Shown here one piece after another: positions 28,046-36,547 of a DNA stretch of 64,000 nucleotides (positions are counted from its first letter, which is position 1; each line of letters begins with the position of its first letter). Under the pieces are notes generated by a model, which was not told where the DNA came from, did no database searches, and saw only the letters and a list, made by a program, of their open reading frames with translations. Source of the stretch: Arsukibacterium ikkense (lineage in GTDB: Bacteria > Pseudomonadota > Gammaproteobacteria > Enterobacterales > Alteromonadaceae); assembly GCF_000987775.1 (NCBI RefSeq), contig NZ_LAHO01000003.1:248001-312000 (forward strand), given 5' to 3'. The translations under genes were made by a program, and so were the position numbers.

Positions 28046-28864
28046 TCAATTTGCTTTCAGCTGATCCAATTGCGAAATCAGTTCTTTAAACTCTTGCAGA
28101 ACCAATTGCGGCTCATCAAACTGCACAAAGTGGCCGCTTTGCTCAGTTAGCAGAGCCCGCCCTTGCGGAAACGCTGTGGCCCAGCGCTGCCAATGCTCGC
28201 CCCAAAGCTTGCGGGCCTGGTCGGTAAAAAATAAATTGCCTGGGTTTGCTATTTTTTTAACTGAAACGATCACCGTAACCGGCATTGCTTTAATCTGTGG
28301 ATAATCTGGCAAAGGCCGCTTGCTCCAAAAGTCCAGATACTGATTCGACATGCCCTCTTTCATATCATCCAGTTTAATCTGAGCTATCTCACGGTTGCCT
28401 TGCTCAAGATCAATGGCGCGTAGTATATCAACGTCATGCTCAGAAGATGGGTCGAGCATCAGTAAGGCTTTAATTTTATCCGGGTAAGCAGCGGCGAAAT
28501 CCCGTGCCACACTGCCACCATAGGAATGGGCGACCAGAATAACCGGTTCTGATATGTTTAGTTTTTCCAGCAACTCGCTGGCGTAGTCTGCATAATCGCG
28601 CGAGGTAAAGTGGCGTTTTATTTGCGTAGAGTTACCGTTACCAACGCGGGAATAACGGATCACAGTCGCTTGCTCAGCTATCTGTGCAAACACCGGATCC
28701 CAGTCAGTCATCGCCGAGCTGCCACCTGCTTCAAGTAAAACGATGTGCTTACCGCTGCCAGCAATTTCGTATTCCAATTCAAATTCATTCACTTTGATAA
28801 ACTGACTTTGCGCAGCGCAAAGGCTAAAAGATAACAACACCAAGACAAGTGATAATGATTTCAA
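28046..28864 (-). CDS. Exported alpha/beta hydrolase
   Basis: 272 residues with a signal peptide (SLSLVLVLLSFSLCAAQ, cleavage near residue 19) and an alpha/beta-hydrolase core. The oxyanion region HIVLLEAGGSSAMTDWDPV is followed by the nucleophile elbow VAHSYGGSV (catalytic Ser), an acid candidate in LLMLDPSSEHD and the catalytic histidine in QSGHFVQFDEP. A periplasmic esterase, lactonase or peptidase are all possible. Its own transcript is likely; the neighbours do not name a substrate. Confidence 0.85.
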   Translation of the reverse strand: MKSLSLVLVLLSFSLCAAQSQFIKVNEFELEYEIAGSGKHIVLLEAGGSSAMTDWDPVFAQIAEQATVIRYSRVGNGNSTQIKRHFTSRDYADYASELLEKLNISEPVILVAHSYGGSVARDFAAAYPDKIKALLMLDPSSEHDVDILRAIDLEQGNREIAQIKLDDMKEGMSNQYLDFWSKRPLPDYPQIKAMPVTVIVSVKKIANPGNLFFTDQARKLWGEHWQRWATAFPQGRALLTEQSGHFVQFDEPQLVLQEFKELISQLDQLKAN

Positions 28865-28954
28865 AATAGATCCTTAAATTACAAAAGTTGTGCCACATCT
28901 ACACCCACTCAGGTACATGGTAACCCCTCAGTTGCCACGGAAAACAGCGCCGCC

Positions 28955-29290
28955 TTAACCAACAAACTTTGCATAACTGGCCCGGTCAATATCAACAATC
29001 TCAACGGTCATTGAGCACTTTTTAAAATCCAGCGTTAGCAATTGATCTAACACCGCTTTAGATAACAACTGTTTTTGTTCAAGTGTTCTGCCTGACAGTA
29101 TTTTCAACACCACATGCACAAAATTAGAGGTACTCGCCTCACTCAAATAATGCTGATAGGTAATTGCTCTTACCTTGATATCAGCACCATCCTTTGCAAA
29201 TAAGGCTGAATTCAATGCGCCAGAAAAAACCACTTTTAGCAAAGGTTCAGCGTCCAGGGATGCGGAATGTTCAACGATACAATGTGGCAA
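28955..29290 (-). CDS. 5-carboxymethyl-2-hydroxymuconate isomerase-like protein
   Basis: 111 residues of the CHMI branch of the tautomerase superfamily. The N-terminal MPHCIVEHS gives the catalytic Pro after methionine removal, matching MPHFIVECS of E. coli HpaF, and FVHVVLKILSGRTLEQKQ matches its second signature. In homoprotocatechuate degradation CHMI isomerises 5-carboxymethyl-2-hydroxymuconate, but none of the other hpa genes is nearby, so the physiological substrate is uncertain. It lies alone between an exported hydrolase and an amidohydrolase on the same strand. Confidence 0.8.
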   Translation of the reverse strand: MPHCIVEHSASLDAEPLLKVVFSGALNSALFAKDGADIKVRAITYQHYLSEASTSNFVHVVLKILSGRTLEQKQLLSKAVLDQLLTLDFKKCSMTVEIVDIDRASYAKFVG

Positions 29291-29434
29291 GTACTGCTCC
29301 GGAAAATAACGCCGTTTGATTAGACAGTTAAAGTATGCCGCTAATACTAAGAGATTTTTCGCTTTCAGGAAACAAGTTATTTACCTCTGGTTTTAATTAC
29401 AATTAATATTGATTTCAAGCGCGTACCCATCAAA

Positions 29435-30880
29435 CTACTTAGCAAGCCTCATTTGCAGCGCCCGCCAGGCAGAGCGGGTTAACGAAGTATCTGTTGCCGC
29501 AGCACGCATCGCCTCCAGCTCTGCTTGTTGTAGTAAATGGCCTCTTATTATCACAGCTATCGGATGCGCTACAGCACTGATGTCATCTAACGGGTTTTCG
29601 GCCAGCAATACCAGATTAGCGCGATAGCCAGGAGCAATGATGCCCGTTTGCCTAAAACCCAATATTTCGGCACTAACCCTTGTGGCTGCGGCAAGCGCGT
29701 CGTAGGGAGACATCCCGGCCTCGACCAGCAATTCTAATTCCCGGGTAACTGATGCCCCAGGCACAATCGAAAAGCCCCCTGAATCGGTTCCGACCATAAG
29801 CGGCACACCCGCTTCATACAACAGCCGGGTGGCGGTTTTGTAAAACTCCGCTCGTGGCCCTTCGTATACACTTGGGTCAACCTGGCTCCAGTACTTTGCT
29901 GAATCTTGTGCCATTAAACGGATCAGCGGGTTTATCGTATCCAAGCCGGGGCGCAGCAAATAGGCGCCCTGACTTTCTGCTATCAATACTAAACGTTTAT
30001 GGGCCAGCAGGGTCGGTGTTACCGCTTCACCAGAGGCAGCAAGAGTTGCCGCAAGCTCACGCATGCCACTCTCTGTTGGGTTATCACGCAGGCCATGCCA
30101 GACTATGGTTTCAATGTGTTCCAGTGAACTGAATCCGCGGCCAAGCGTTTCTTGCCAGGCAATATCAAAAGGCTGCTGGTGGGGTACGCCGCTGCCCCGC
30201 ACGCCCTCCGGCGAATGCCCTGTCAAGCGCATTCCTAGCAAGTTTGCTTCATCGGTAATGCCATCAAATGCGTCCCGGCTAAGGTTTGAGTACACTTTAA
30301 GGGTGCGATAGCCAGCACGATACTGCGCCCGCACAGCGGCACGGGCTTCGGCCTCAGTAGTCACCGTTTGCTGAATAAGCGTTTGGTTGGGCCCTTTGCT
30401 GTTTAACATTGGCCCGGTCGTTATAAAATCGGGTGCCAACAGTTCACCACTGGCAATTATTTTTGCCAGTGGTAAGTGAAAAGGATAACCCGACATATTA
30501 CGCAGCCCGGTAATGCCATGCGCCAGATACGCCGCCAGCTCAGCCTCATCGTTCAGATGAATATGGGCATCAATTAAGCCTGGTAATAGGGTGTATCCCT
30601 TACCATCAATCAGGGTAACGCCTGCTGGTATTGTCAGTTCATCGGCAGCGCCTATCGCGGCAATGCGATCACCGACTACCAAGATAGCACGCCCCTGTTC
30701 AATAGCCGGTGCACCGGGTCGCATCGAGATCAGCTGAATATTGTTAATAAGAATAGCAGCGGGTAAAACAGGATGAGTATGCAGTACCTTCGGCAGGTTA
30801 TAGGTGCTATACCCTACCCAAACAAGCACTAAGCAAATCACCAAGCCCACACCAATACTCAGTTTACCGAACCACCTCAT
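29435..30880 (-). CDS. Membrane-anchored amidohydrolase
   Basis: 481 residues. An N-terminal hydrophobic segment (residues 7-27) acts as signal anchor, placing the enzyme in the periplasm. The TIM-barrel metal site is visible as DAHIHL near residue 105, the histidine in SSLEHIET and the aspartate in GTDSGGF; GYTLLPGLIDAH and GYRANLVLLAENPL are standard imidazolonepropionase/prolidase-like amidohydrolase signatures. It probably hydrolyses an amide, dipeptide or cyclic compound; the substrate is unknown. It starts 50 bases after the upstream AraC-type regulator on the same strand. Confidence 0.88.
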   Translation of the reverse strand: MRWFGKLSIGVGLVICLVLVWVGYSTYNLPKVLHTHPVLPAAILINNIQLISMRPGAPAIEQGRAILVVGDRIAAIGAADELTIPAGVTLIDGKGYTLLPGLIDAHIHLNDEAELAAYLAHGITGLRNMSGYPFHLPLAKIIASGELLAPDFITTGPMLNSKGPNQTLIQQTVTTEAEARAAVRAQYRAGYRTLKVYSNLSRDAFDGITDEANLLGMRLTGHSPEGVRGSGVPHQQPFDIAWQETLGRGFSSLEHIETIVWHGLRDNPTESGMRELAATLAASGEAVTPTLLAHKRLVLIAESQGAYLLRPGLDTINPLIRLMAQDSAKYWSQVDPSVYEGPRAEFYKTATRLLYEAGVPLMVGTDSGGFSIVPGASVTRELELLVEAGMSPYDALAAATRVSAEILGFRQTGIIAPGYRANLVLLAENPLDDISAVAHPIAVIIRGHLLQQAELEAMRAAATDTSLTRSAWRALQMRLAK

Positions 30881-30930
30881 AGCAACCTCAACCTGTTAGA
30901 AAATTGCGGTCACTTTGGCGGTGCTGTTGT

Positions 30931-31971
30931 CTATATTCGTCCGGTATCCGGATTTTGTACTCGCTGACGCTGATATTGGCTGGGGGTAAGCCCGGTACTG
31001 GCTTTAAACAATGCATTAAAAGTCGATTTAGAATTAAAGCCAGCGGCATACGCAATGTCTAAAATCGTTTTGCTACCAGCAAACTGTAATTGTCGCTGCA
31101 CCTCTGCTAGACGCAGTTGATTAATGTAATCACAAAAACTAATGCCGGCGCCCTGATTAATCGCCCAGGACACGTCTTTACTGCCCAAGCCGGTAAGCTT
31201 CGTCAGATCTGCCACTGCTAGCCGCGGTTGCAAGTACAATTGCTGCCCTGTAATCAGCTCAGCCAGTTGCAGAAAAACCGCATGCGCCTGCGGATCTGCG
31301 CCAGCAGCGCTGTGTTCAGTTGCCGCCGTTGTCGGGTCGAGACCATCAAAAAAATCCTGCTGCCTGTTCGCGCGCAGAACCAGCAGGCAAATCAACGCAA
31401 AACTTAACAGCTGATGCAGCAAATACCATTGGTTTCTAAGTACGTAAGGCAGGTAAGGTTGCAGGTTCAACCGAATTAAATCCAGCAGCGCCAGGGCACC
31501 TAACGCCAGTAGCAACCAAATTAACCACTGCAGCCCCAACCGGTCGGCATCGGAGCGCGCTGCGCGTAGCGTCTGCTGGTAGCGCCACAATAAGCGAGCG
31601 GCCACCGCTAAATACAACAACTGACTAACAGTACCGAGCGCCAGTACCAGCTGCACCTGCGAAGCCACAGGCAACAATAACAACGCCGCAATGGCATGTT
31701 TGCTATCCCGCCAGTGCAACTGAGCGTTAGTGAAAACCAGCTGACGAACCAACAAATAACACACCGGCCCCAGTAGTAAGCTGAACACTGGCGTTACCAT
31801 CAGGATATGGCGGCTGATACCGGTTTCCTCCAGCAGGTTGAACAGCATTAGCAGGCTATTCATAGCTAATAGTAACACCAAGCCGCGTAACCGCGATTGC
31901 GGCCAGATCATGGCAGCCAGCAGCACACTGCAACACATCACACTGATCTGCAGTATGTTAACAGGTAGCAA
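30931..31971 (-). CDS. AraC-family regulator with N-terminal membrane domain
   Basis: 346 residues. Six to seven hydrophobic segments fill about residues 5-205, and an AraC/XylS double helix-turn-helix ends the protein (about 240-335; VADLTKLTGLGSKDVSWAIN, then ILDIAYAAGFNSKSTFNALFKASTGLTPSQY). This architecture (7TM-like sensor fused to AraC HTH) is found in several Gammaproteobacteria and Bacteroidetes, so DNA binding takes place at the membrane. The start is TTG at 31971 without a strong ribosome site; the exact N-terminus is uncertain. It probably controls the downstream amidohydrolase, an inference from adjacency. Confidence 0.82.
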   Translation of the reverse strand: MLPVNILQISVMCCSVLLAAMIWPQSRLRGLVLLLAMNSLLMLFNLLEETGISRHILMVTPVFSLLLGPVCYLLVRQLVFTNAQLHWRDSKHAIAALLLLPVASQVQLVLALGTVSQLLYLAVAARLLWRYQQTLRAARSDADRLGLQWLIWLLLALGALALLDLIRLNLQPYLPYVLRNQWYLLHQLLSFALICLLVLRANRQQDFFDGLDPTTAATEHSAAGADPQAHAVFLQLAELITGQQLYLQPRLAVADLTKLTGLGSKDVSWAINQGAGISFCDYINQLRLAEVQRQLQFAGSKTILDIAYAAGFNSKSTFNALFKASTGLTPSQYQRQRVQNPDTGRI

Positions 31972-32044
31972 GCTTAGCGGAGAAATTAGCAGCTTAGTGG
32001 CTTCCTATACACAGAGAAACTCAGACTCAACAATTTTCTTTATT

Positions 32045-32308
32045 TCAGCCCGGCATTTTAAGCAATTGCGCTTTTTCGCGCAGTAGCGTAAACAATTTAT
32101 AACCGCCCCACAGCATCATGCCACCGCCCAATACCAGACAGCTGGTGACTACTGCTGGGTTATTTAAAACTGGTAAAAACGCAACGCCATCAGGCGAAAA
32201 GGTGGCGTACAACCCCGCAGCAAACAGCAGGGTACCGGGAACATCAAGAATGCCGGCTATCACCAACTCTTTTTCAATAGCTTTAAGCCGTTGTTGTTTA
32301 TTGTTCAT
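32045..32308 (-). CDS. Small two-helix membrane protein
   Basis: 87 residues: a charged N-terminal 15, then two hydrophobic segments (about 16-35 and 48-70) with a short periplasmic loop, and a basic tail (REKAQLLKMPG). The ATG at 32308 has AGGATG upstream. No family recognised. The residues GILDVPGTLLFAAGLYATF suggest a member of a small uncharacterised inner-membrane family. Confidence 0.6.
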   Translation of the reverse strand: MNNKQQRLKAIEKELVIAGILDVPGTLLFAAGLYATFSPDGVAFLPVLNNPAVVTSCLVLGGGMMLWGGYKLFTLLREKAQLLKMPG

Positions 32309-32425
32309 ACTGTAACATCCTGTTATGTTTTGGTGATTAGAGTTTTAATGATTAGAATTCTGCTGATTAAACCGCGCTTGATGCTAGTAGATCTCAGGCG
32401 TAAAGTGAACAACTTGTTTTAAAGT

Positions 32426-32441
32426 AGCAGTACATACTGCT
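32426..32441. promoter_or_regulatory. Inverted repeat before the GDPD gene
   Basis: AGCAGTA-CA-TACTGCT is a 7-bp perfect inverted repeat separated by two bases, 33 bases before the preferred start of the phosphodiesterase. It looks like an operator rather than a hairpin, as the spacer is too short for a loop. No known regulator matches it in my memory. Confidence 0.3.
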
Positions 32442-32474
32442 GCTATTTTGCAAGAAACCAACAGGATACATGCG

Positions 32475-33266
32475 GTGCCCGACTGGACTGATCATCTGAA
32501 TAATCTGGCCAACCAGCTATGGCGGCTGAGCCCGGCTTGCCGGATACCGGCCGACCCTGCCAGCTTAAAGCTGGTGGCGCACCGCGGTGCCTATATCGCA
32601 GGCAGTAACAGCCCGGCGCCAGAAAATACCCTGGCCGCCTTTGACCGCTGCCTTCAGCACGCTATCTGGGGTATTGAGCTGGATGTGCGGCTAACCCAGG
32701 ACGGTGAGCCGGTGGTGCATCATGATCCGGCCTGCGGCCGCTTATTTCAGCGGCCCGATATAGAGATTGCTAACACATCCTTTGATAACCTGCGCCGCCA
32801 GCTACCGCAAATACCACACCTGCAGGAAGTAATAGCCCGGTACGGCAAGCAATTGCACTTGATGATAGAACTAAAAGAATCCTGGCGACAGCGCCGCCCA
32901 TTGCAGCCACAGTTAACCAAATTATTAGCTGGATTTGAGCCGGCAGTCGATTATCACCTGCTGAGTCTTGAGCCCGATCATCTGCAGGGCTTTCGGCAAT
33001 TACCACCCGCGGCACTAATCGATGTAGCACTGACTAATACCCAAGATATTATCCGCCAAAACCACGCGCTGGGGCATGGCGCTGTGGCCGGCTCTTTTGC
33101 GCTGCTTACTAATTCGCTGATCAGGCAACTGCACAAGGCCGGTAAACAGGTCGGTACCGGCCAGATTAACCATCCGGATATTATGAACCGCGAAGCGGCG
33201 CGCGGTGTTGACTGGCTGTTTAGCGATCAGCCACTGCGCCTGCTCGGCATAAAAGAAAACGCTTAA
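32475..33266 (+). CDS. Glycerophosphodiester phosphodiesterase
   Basis: About 263 residues, without a signal peptide, so cytoplasmic like UgpQ. It hydrolyses glycerophosphodiesters to glycerol 3-phosphate and an alcohol. The GDPD TIM-barrel motifs are present: AHRG, PENTLAAFDRC, GIELDVRLTQDGEPVVHHDP (catalytic His and metal ligands), and LMIELKE. The C-terminus has VDWLFSDQP. I prefer the GTG at 32475 with AGGA eight bases upstream; a TTG at 32448 adds nine residues. It is convergent with the UMF1 transporter. Confidence 0.9.
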   Translation: MPDWTDHLNNLANQLWRLSPACRIPADPASLKLVAHRGAYIAGSNSPAPENTLAAFDRCLQHAIWGIELDVRLTQDGEPVVHHDPACGRLFQRPDIEIANTSFDNLRRQLPQIPHLQEVIARYGKQLHLMIELKESWRQRRPLQPQLTKLLAGFEPAVDYHLLSLEPDHLQGFRQLPPAALIDVALTNTQDIIRQNHALGHGAVAGSFALLTNSLIRQLHKAGKQVGTGQINHPDIMNREAARGVDWLFSDQPLRLLGIKENA

Positions 33267-33274
33267 CCAGAGCC

Positions 33275-34609
33275 TTAATCCTGCTCACGCCAGCTATCGG
33301 CCACTGCGCTACCCCGTACTTCCTGGATGGGCAGCACCGCAATAATCGCCACAACAAACAGCACTAAACAAAAAATAATGGCATCGGCCAGGCCAAAGGC
33401 CCATTGCATCAGCCCCAGGCCAAGCATACCAAACACCGCCGCCAGCTTGGTGGCCATGCCCCAGAAACCAAAGAACTCAGCTGATTTGGCCAGCGGCGTA
33501 AACACCCCCACCAATGCGCGTGCCGCCGACTGCGACGAGCCTAAACTGGCACCGGCCAGCACCCCGGCGACTAAAAAAACATACTGTGCTTGCCAGTTCA
33601 CCCCGAACCACTGGCGGCATAACTCGGCGATTAACGGCGTTTGCCAGATAGCTAAAATAGCCAGCAGCCACAGGCTTAAGGTCATAATATAAGTGACTTT
33701 CGCACCAATCCGGCTTTGTAAAAAGCCAAAACCCAGGGCGCCCAGTGCCGCTGTTATTTGCACGGTAACAAACATCAGCACCCGGACTTGCTCATCCCAG
33801 CCAATAACCTGAGCGCCATAAATAAACGAAAACGCGATAATGATATACACACCGGCCATCGCAAAAAATATCGACACTAATAAAATACGTAAATCCCGAA
33901 ACTGATGCATGGCCCGCCAGGTGGTGGTTAGCCGGGTAAAGGCCATATTTATCACACTCTGGCCAGGCGGCAACTGGCGTTTTACGCCACGCTCGCGCAG
34001 CCAGACAAAGGTCGGAATAGCCGCCAGTAAAAAGAAGCCCGCCGCAAAAGGCCCGACCCAGCGAATAGTAGGGTAATTTTCAACCGAGACTTCACCTAAA
34101 AACAGTAAGGCAAAGGCAGTGGCAATCAGGCCGCCGATATACCCCAGGCTCCAACCGAGGCCGGAAATCCAGCCCAATGCTTTGCGAGGCCCTAAATCGG
34201 TTAAAAAGCTGGCAATAAAACCTTCGCCAATGGCATAAGCAAAATTTGAAATAATAATCAGCAGCATGGCCGGCCAAAGCCAGCCGGGCTCAACGAAGTA
34301 CAGCAAAGCGGTAGTAAATACGGTCAGTAAATAGCTAGAGAATAGGAAGCGTTTACGGCTGGCAGAGTAATCCATAACCGCACCGCATATTGGGTTGGCC
34401 ACCACCACCATTAAATAGCTGATGGCCAGCGAAATACTCCACAGCAAGTTACCCAGCCGGTAATCCGGCGCATCGGCTACGATTACCCGGGTAAATAAAT
34501 CGCCATAAATCACGGTAATAATCAGTAAGGTATACGCCTGATTAGCAAAGTCGAACATCGACCAGCCAAAAATCTCCCGCTTCGGCGCCAAAGGTGTGGT
34601 GCTAGTCAT
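33275..34609 (-). CDS. UMF1-family MFS transporter
   Basis: 444 residues with twelve hydrophobic segments. The N-terminal IFGWSMFDFANQAYTLLIITVIY and the DYSASRKR loop after helix 3 are typical of the UMF1 (Atg22-related) branch of the major facilitator superfamily, whose members in bacteria are mostly of unknown substrate. Its 3' end lies eight bases from the convergent GDPD gene. Transport of an amino acid, phosphate ester or sugar phosphate is possible; the sequence does not tell. Confidence 0.85.
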   Translation of the reverse strand: MTSTTPLAPKREIFGWSMFDFANQAYTLLIITVIYGDLFTRVIVADAPDYRLGNLLWSISLAISYLMVVVANPICGAVMDYSASRKRFLFSSYLLTVFTTALLYFVEPGWLWPAMLLIIISNFAYAIGEGFIASFLTDLGPRKALGWISGLGWSLGYIGGLIATAFALLFLGEVSVENYPTIRWVGPFAAGFFLLAAIPTFVWLRERGVKRQLPPGQSVINMAFTRLTTTWRAMHQFRDLRILLVSIFFAMAGVYIIIAFSFIYGAQVIGWDEQVRVLMFVTVQITAALGALGFGFLQSRIGAKVTYIMTLSLWLLAILAIWQTPLIAELCRQWFGVNWQAQYVFLVAGVLAGASLGSSQSAARALVGVFTPLAKSAEFFGFWGMATKLAAVFGMLGLGLMQWAFGLADAIIFCLVLFVVAIIAVLPIQEVRGSAVADSWREQD

Positions 34610-34665
34610 AGTTACCTGATAAGCCGTGGCTAAGTTTCAGTAAAAAAATACTTTCTGTTGTCCTA

Positions 34666-34953
34666 TCAAGCTGCAACTAACTTTTTAACCAGCAGCTTGC
34701 TTCTATTCTGTTCAGCATGCCAGAGTTCATATTGCGACTGCTGGTTCAGCCAGCTCTGTGCAGAAGTATCAAAGGCTATCGACAACCGCACCGCCATTTC
34801 CGGGCTGATGCCGGCACGGCCATTTATAATGGCACTTAAGGTTTTGCGACTAACGCCAAGGCCATCAGCGGCATCAGTGACAGACAAACCAAGCGGCTCA
34901 AGGCAAAGTTCTTTAATAATTTCACCGGGATGCGGTGGATTATGCATTTGCAT
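34666..34953 (-). CDS. higA: HigA-family antitoxin
   Basis: 95 residues. A HigA-type helix-turn-helix of the XRE class fills residues 10-60 ([20 protein letters not shown], then [19 protein letters not shown]). HigA neutralises the HigB RNase and represses the higBA promoter. It lies nine bases downstream of the toxin gene, in the toxin-first order that is characteristic of higBA and opposite to most type II systems. Confidence 0.9.
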   Translation of the reverse strand: MQMHNPPHPGEIIKELCLEPLGLSVTDAADGLGVSRKTLSAIINGRAGISPEMAVRLSIAFDTSAQSWLNQQSQYELWHAEQNRSKLLVKKLVAA

Positions 34954-34962
34954 GGTAATACC

Positions 34963-35241
34963 TCAATGGTAGTCTTCATAATTAACAACATCGGCATCTG
35001 CGCCGACAAACAGAAAAGTCACACGCCAGTTTCCACTTACTGTTACTGACCATACACCCTTTCTGTTGCCAACCAATTCATGCAACTTTAGACCCGGCAA
35101 ATCCATATCTTTTGCTGAAGTAGCCGCATTAAGACGACCGAGGATCAGCCTGAGCCTGTTGGCATGAGCGACTTGGATACCAGCTGTACTGCCAGTATTA
35201 AAAAACTTAGCCAAGCCTTTGTGTTTGAAATTCCGTATCAT
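34963..35241 (-). CDS. higB: HigB-family toxin (RelE superfamily)
   Basis: 92 residues from the ATG at 35241 (MIRNFKHKGL), a better fit to HigB than the ATG at 35259. HigB cleaves mRNA on the translating ribosome. Matching segments are FKHKGLAKFF, RLRLILGRLNAA, LKLHELVGNRKGVWSVTVSGNWRVTF and the C-terminal VVNYEDYH. Residues needed for catalysis in RelE/HigB relatives (Arg/Lys in the ELVGNRKG and NWRVTF strands, terminal histidine) appear intact, so the toxin may be active. Confidence 0.9.
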   Translation of the reverse strand: MIRNFKHKGLAKFFNTGSTAGIQVAHANRLRLILGRLNAATSAKDMDLPGLKLHELVGNRKGVWSVTVSGNWRVTFLFVGADADVVNYEDYH

Positions 35242-35292
35242 TGCAAAAGTGTAACCCATGCCGTATCAGGTATCAATGTCCAGCTCCAGAAT

Positions 35293-35319
35293 TAAAAAAC
35301 CACCCGCAGGTGGTTTTTC
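35293..35319. terminator. Terminator after purT
   Basis: The stem AAAACCACC / GGTGGTTTT with loop CGCA is flanked by A and T runs, making a strong intrinsic terminator in either direction. On the minus strand it ends the gnd-purT transcript 25 bases after purT. Confidence 0.8.
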
Positions 35320-35344
35320 AGTAGTAATAATTCTGCTTTGCGCG

Positions 35345-36547
35345 TTACTTAAGCGTTACCTTTAACTGGCTAATAACCTTTAGTGCTTTATCGGTTGCCG
35401 CTTCTACTGTGTCGCTCAGCGCCAGCGCTACGCCCATTCGCCGTTCGCCCTGTACTTCCGGTTTACCGAAAATACGCAGTTCGGTATCCGGCTCACTTAG
35501 CGCTGCCGCCAGCCCCTGATACTGGATATCGGCGCTGTGGCCAGGTACCAGCAACACGGCTGAGGCAGCCGGGCCGTATTGTTTGATCTGTGGGATTGGC
35601 AGGCCCAAAATGGCGCGGGCGTGCAGCGCAAACTCGCTTAACTGCTGCGATATCAGAGTAACCATGCCGGTATCATGTGGTCTTGGTGATACCTCAGAGA
35701 AATACACCTTATCGCCTTTGATAAACAGCTCAACCCCGAATAAACCGCGGCCCCCTAAGGCCTCAACCACGGCTTTGGCGTAACGTTTGGCTTCTGCCAG
35801 CGCGCTGTCGCTCATTGCTTGCGGCTGCCAGCTTTCACGGTAATCGCCCTTTTGCTGGCGATGGCCAATCGGCGCGCAATATTGAATACCGCTCAGCGAA
35901 TTGATGGTTAACAGGGTTATTTCATAGTCAAAGTCAATAAAACCTTCCACTATTACCCTGCCCTTGCCAGCGCGGCCACCTTCCTGCGCATAATGCCAGG
36001 CGGCGTCGAGCTCAGCGGCACTACGCAGCACGCTCTGGCCTTTGCCACTGGATGACATTATTGGTTTTACCACACAGGGGTAACCAATGGCGTTAACTGC
36101 AGCGATAAAGCTGTCTTTATCGCTGGCAAACTGAAATGGTGAGGTTGCCAGGCCCAGCTCTTCAGCTGCTAAGCGGCGAATACCTTCGCGGTTCATGGTC
36201 AGGTTTACTGCCTTGGCGCTGGGTACCACGTTAAAGCCGCAGTCTTCCAGTTCCAGCAATACCGAGGTGGCAATGGCTTCCAGCTCAGGCACAATTAACG
36301 CTGGCTTTTCACTGATCACCAACTGGCGCAGCGCGGCATTATCCAGCATCGACATCACCACGGCTTTGTCGGCCACTTGCATGGCCGGCGCATTGGGGTA
36401 CCGATCAACTGCTATCACTTCACAGCCATAGCGTTTTAACTCAATACACAGCTCTTTACCCAGCTCGCCTGCGCCTAGTAACAACACCTTGGTGCTGCTG
36501 GCCGTACCCGGGGTACCAATTTGCTTAATTCTATCTGATTTGGTCAT
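35345..36547 (-). CDS. purT: Formate-dependent phosphoribosylglycinamide formyltransferase
   Basis: Third step of purine synthesis: converts GAR to formyl-GAR with formate and ATP. An ATP-grasp enzyme of 400 residues. The N-terminal [12 protein letters not shown] binds [36 protein letters not shown] (ATP phosphate loop) and [17 protein letters not shown] follow, and the metal site lies in [29 protein letters not shown]. Its start overlaps the end of gnd by four bases (ATGA), so the genes are translationally coupled, an unusual pairing. Confidence 0.96.
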   Translation of the reverse strand: MTKSDRIKQIGTPGTASSTKVLLLGAGELGKELCIELKRYGCEVIAVDRYPNAPAMQVADKAVVMSMLDNAALRQLVISEKPALIVPELEAIATSVLLELEDCGFNVVPSAKAVNLTMNREGIRRLAAEELGLATSPFQFASDKDSFIAAVNAIGYPCVVKPIMSSSGKGQSVLRSAAELDAAWHYAQEGGRAGKGRVIVEGFIDFDYEITLLTINSLSGIQYCAPIGHRQQKGDYRESWQPQAMSDSALAEAKRYAKAVVEALGGRGLFGVELFIKGDKVYFSEVSPRPHDTGMVTLISQQLSEFALHARAILGLPIPQIKQYGPAASAVLLVPGHSADIQYQGLAAALSEPDTELRIFGKPEVQGERRMGVALALSDTVEAATDKALKVISQLKVTLK

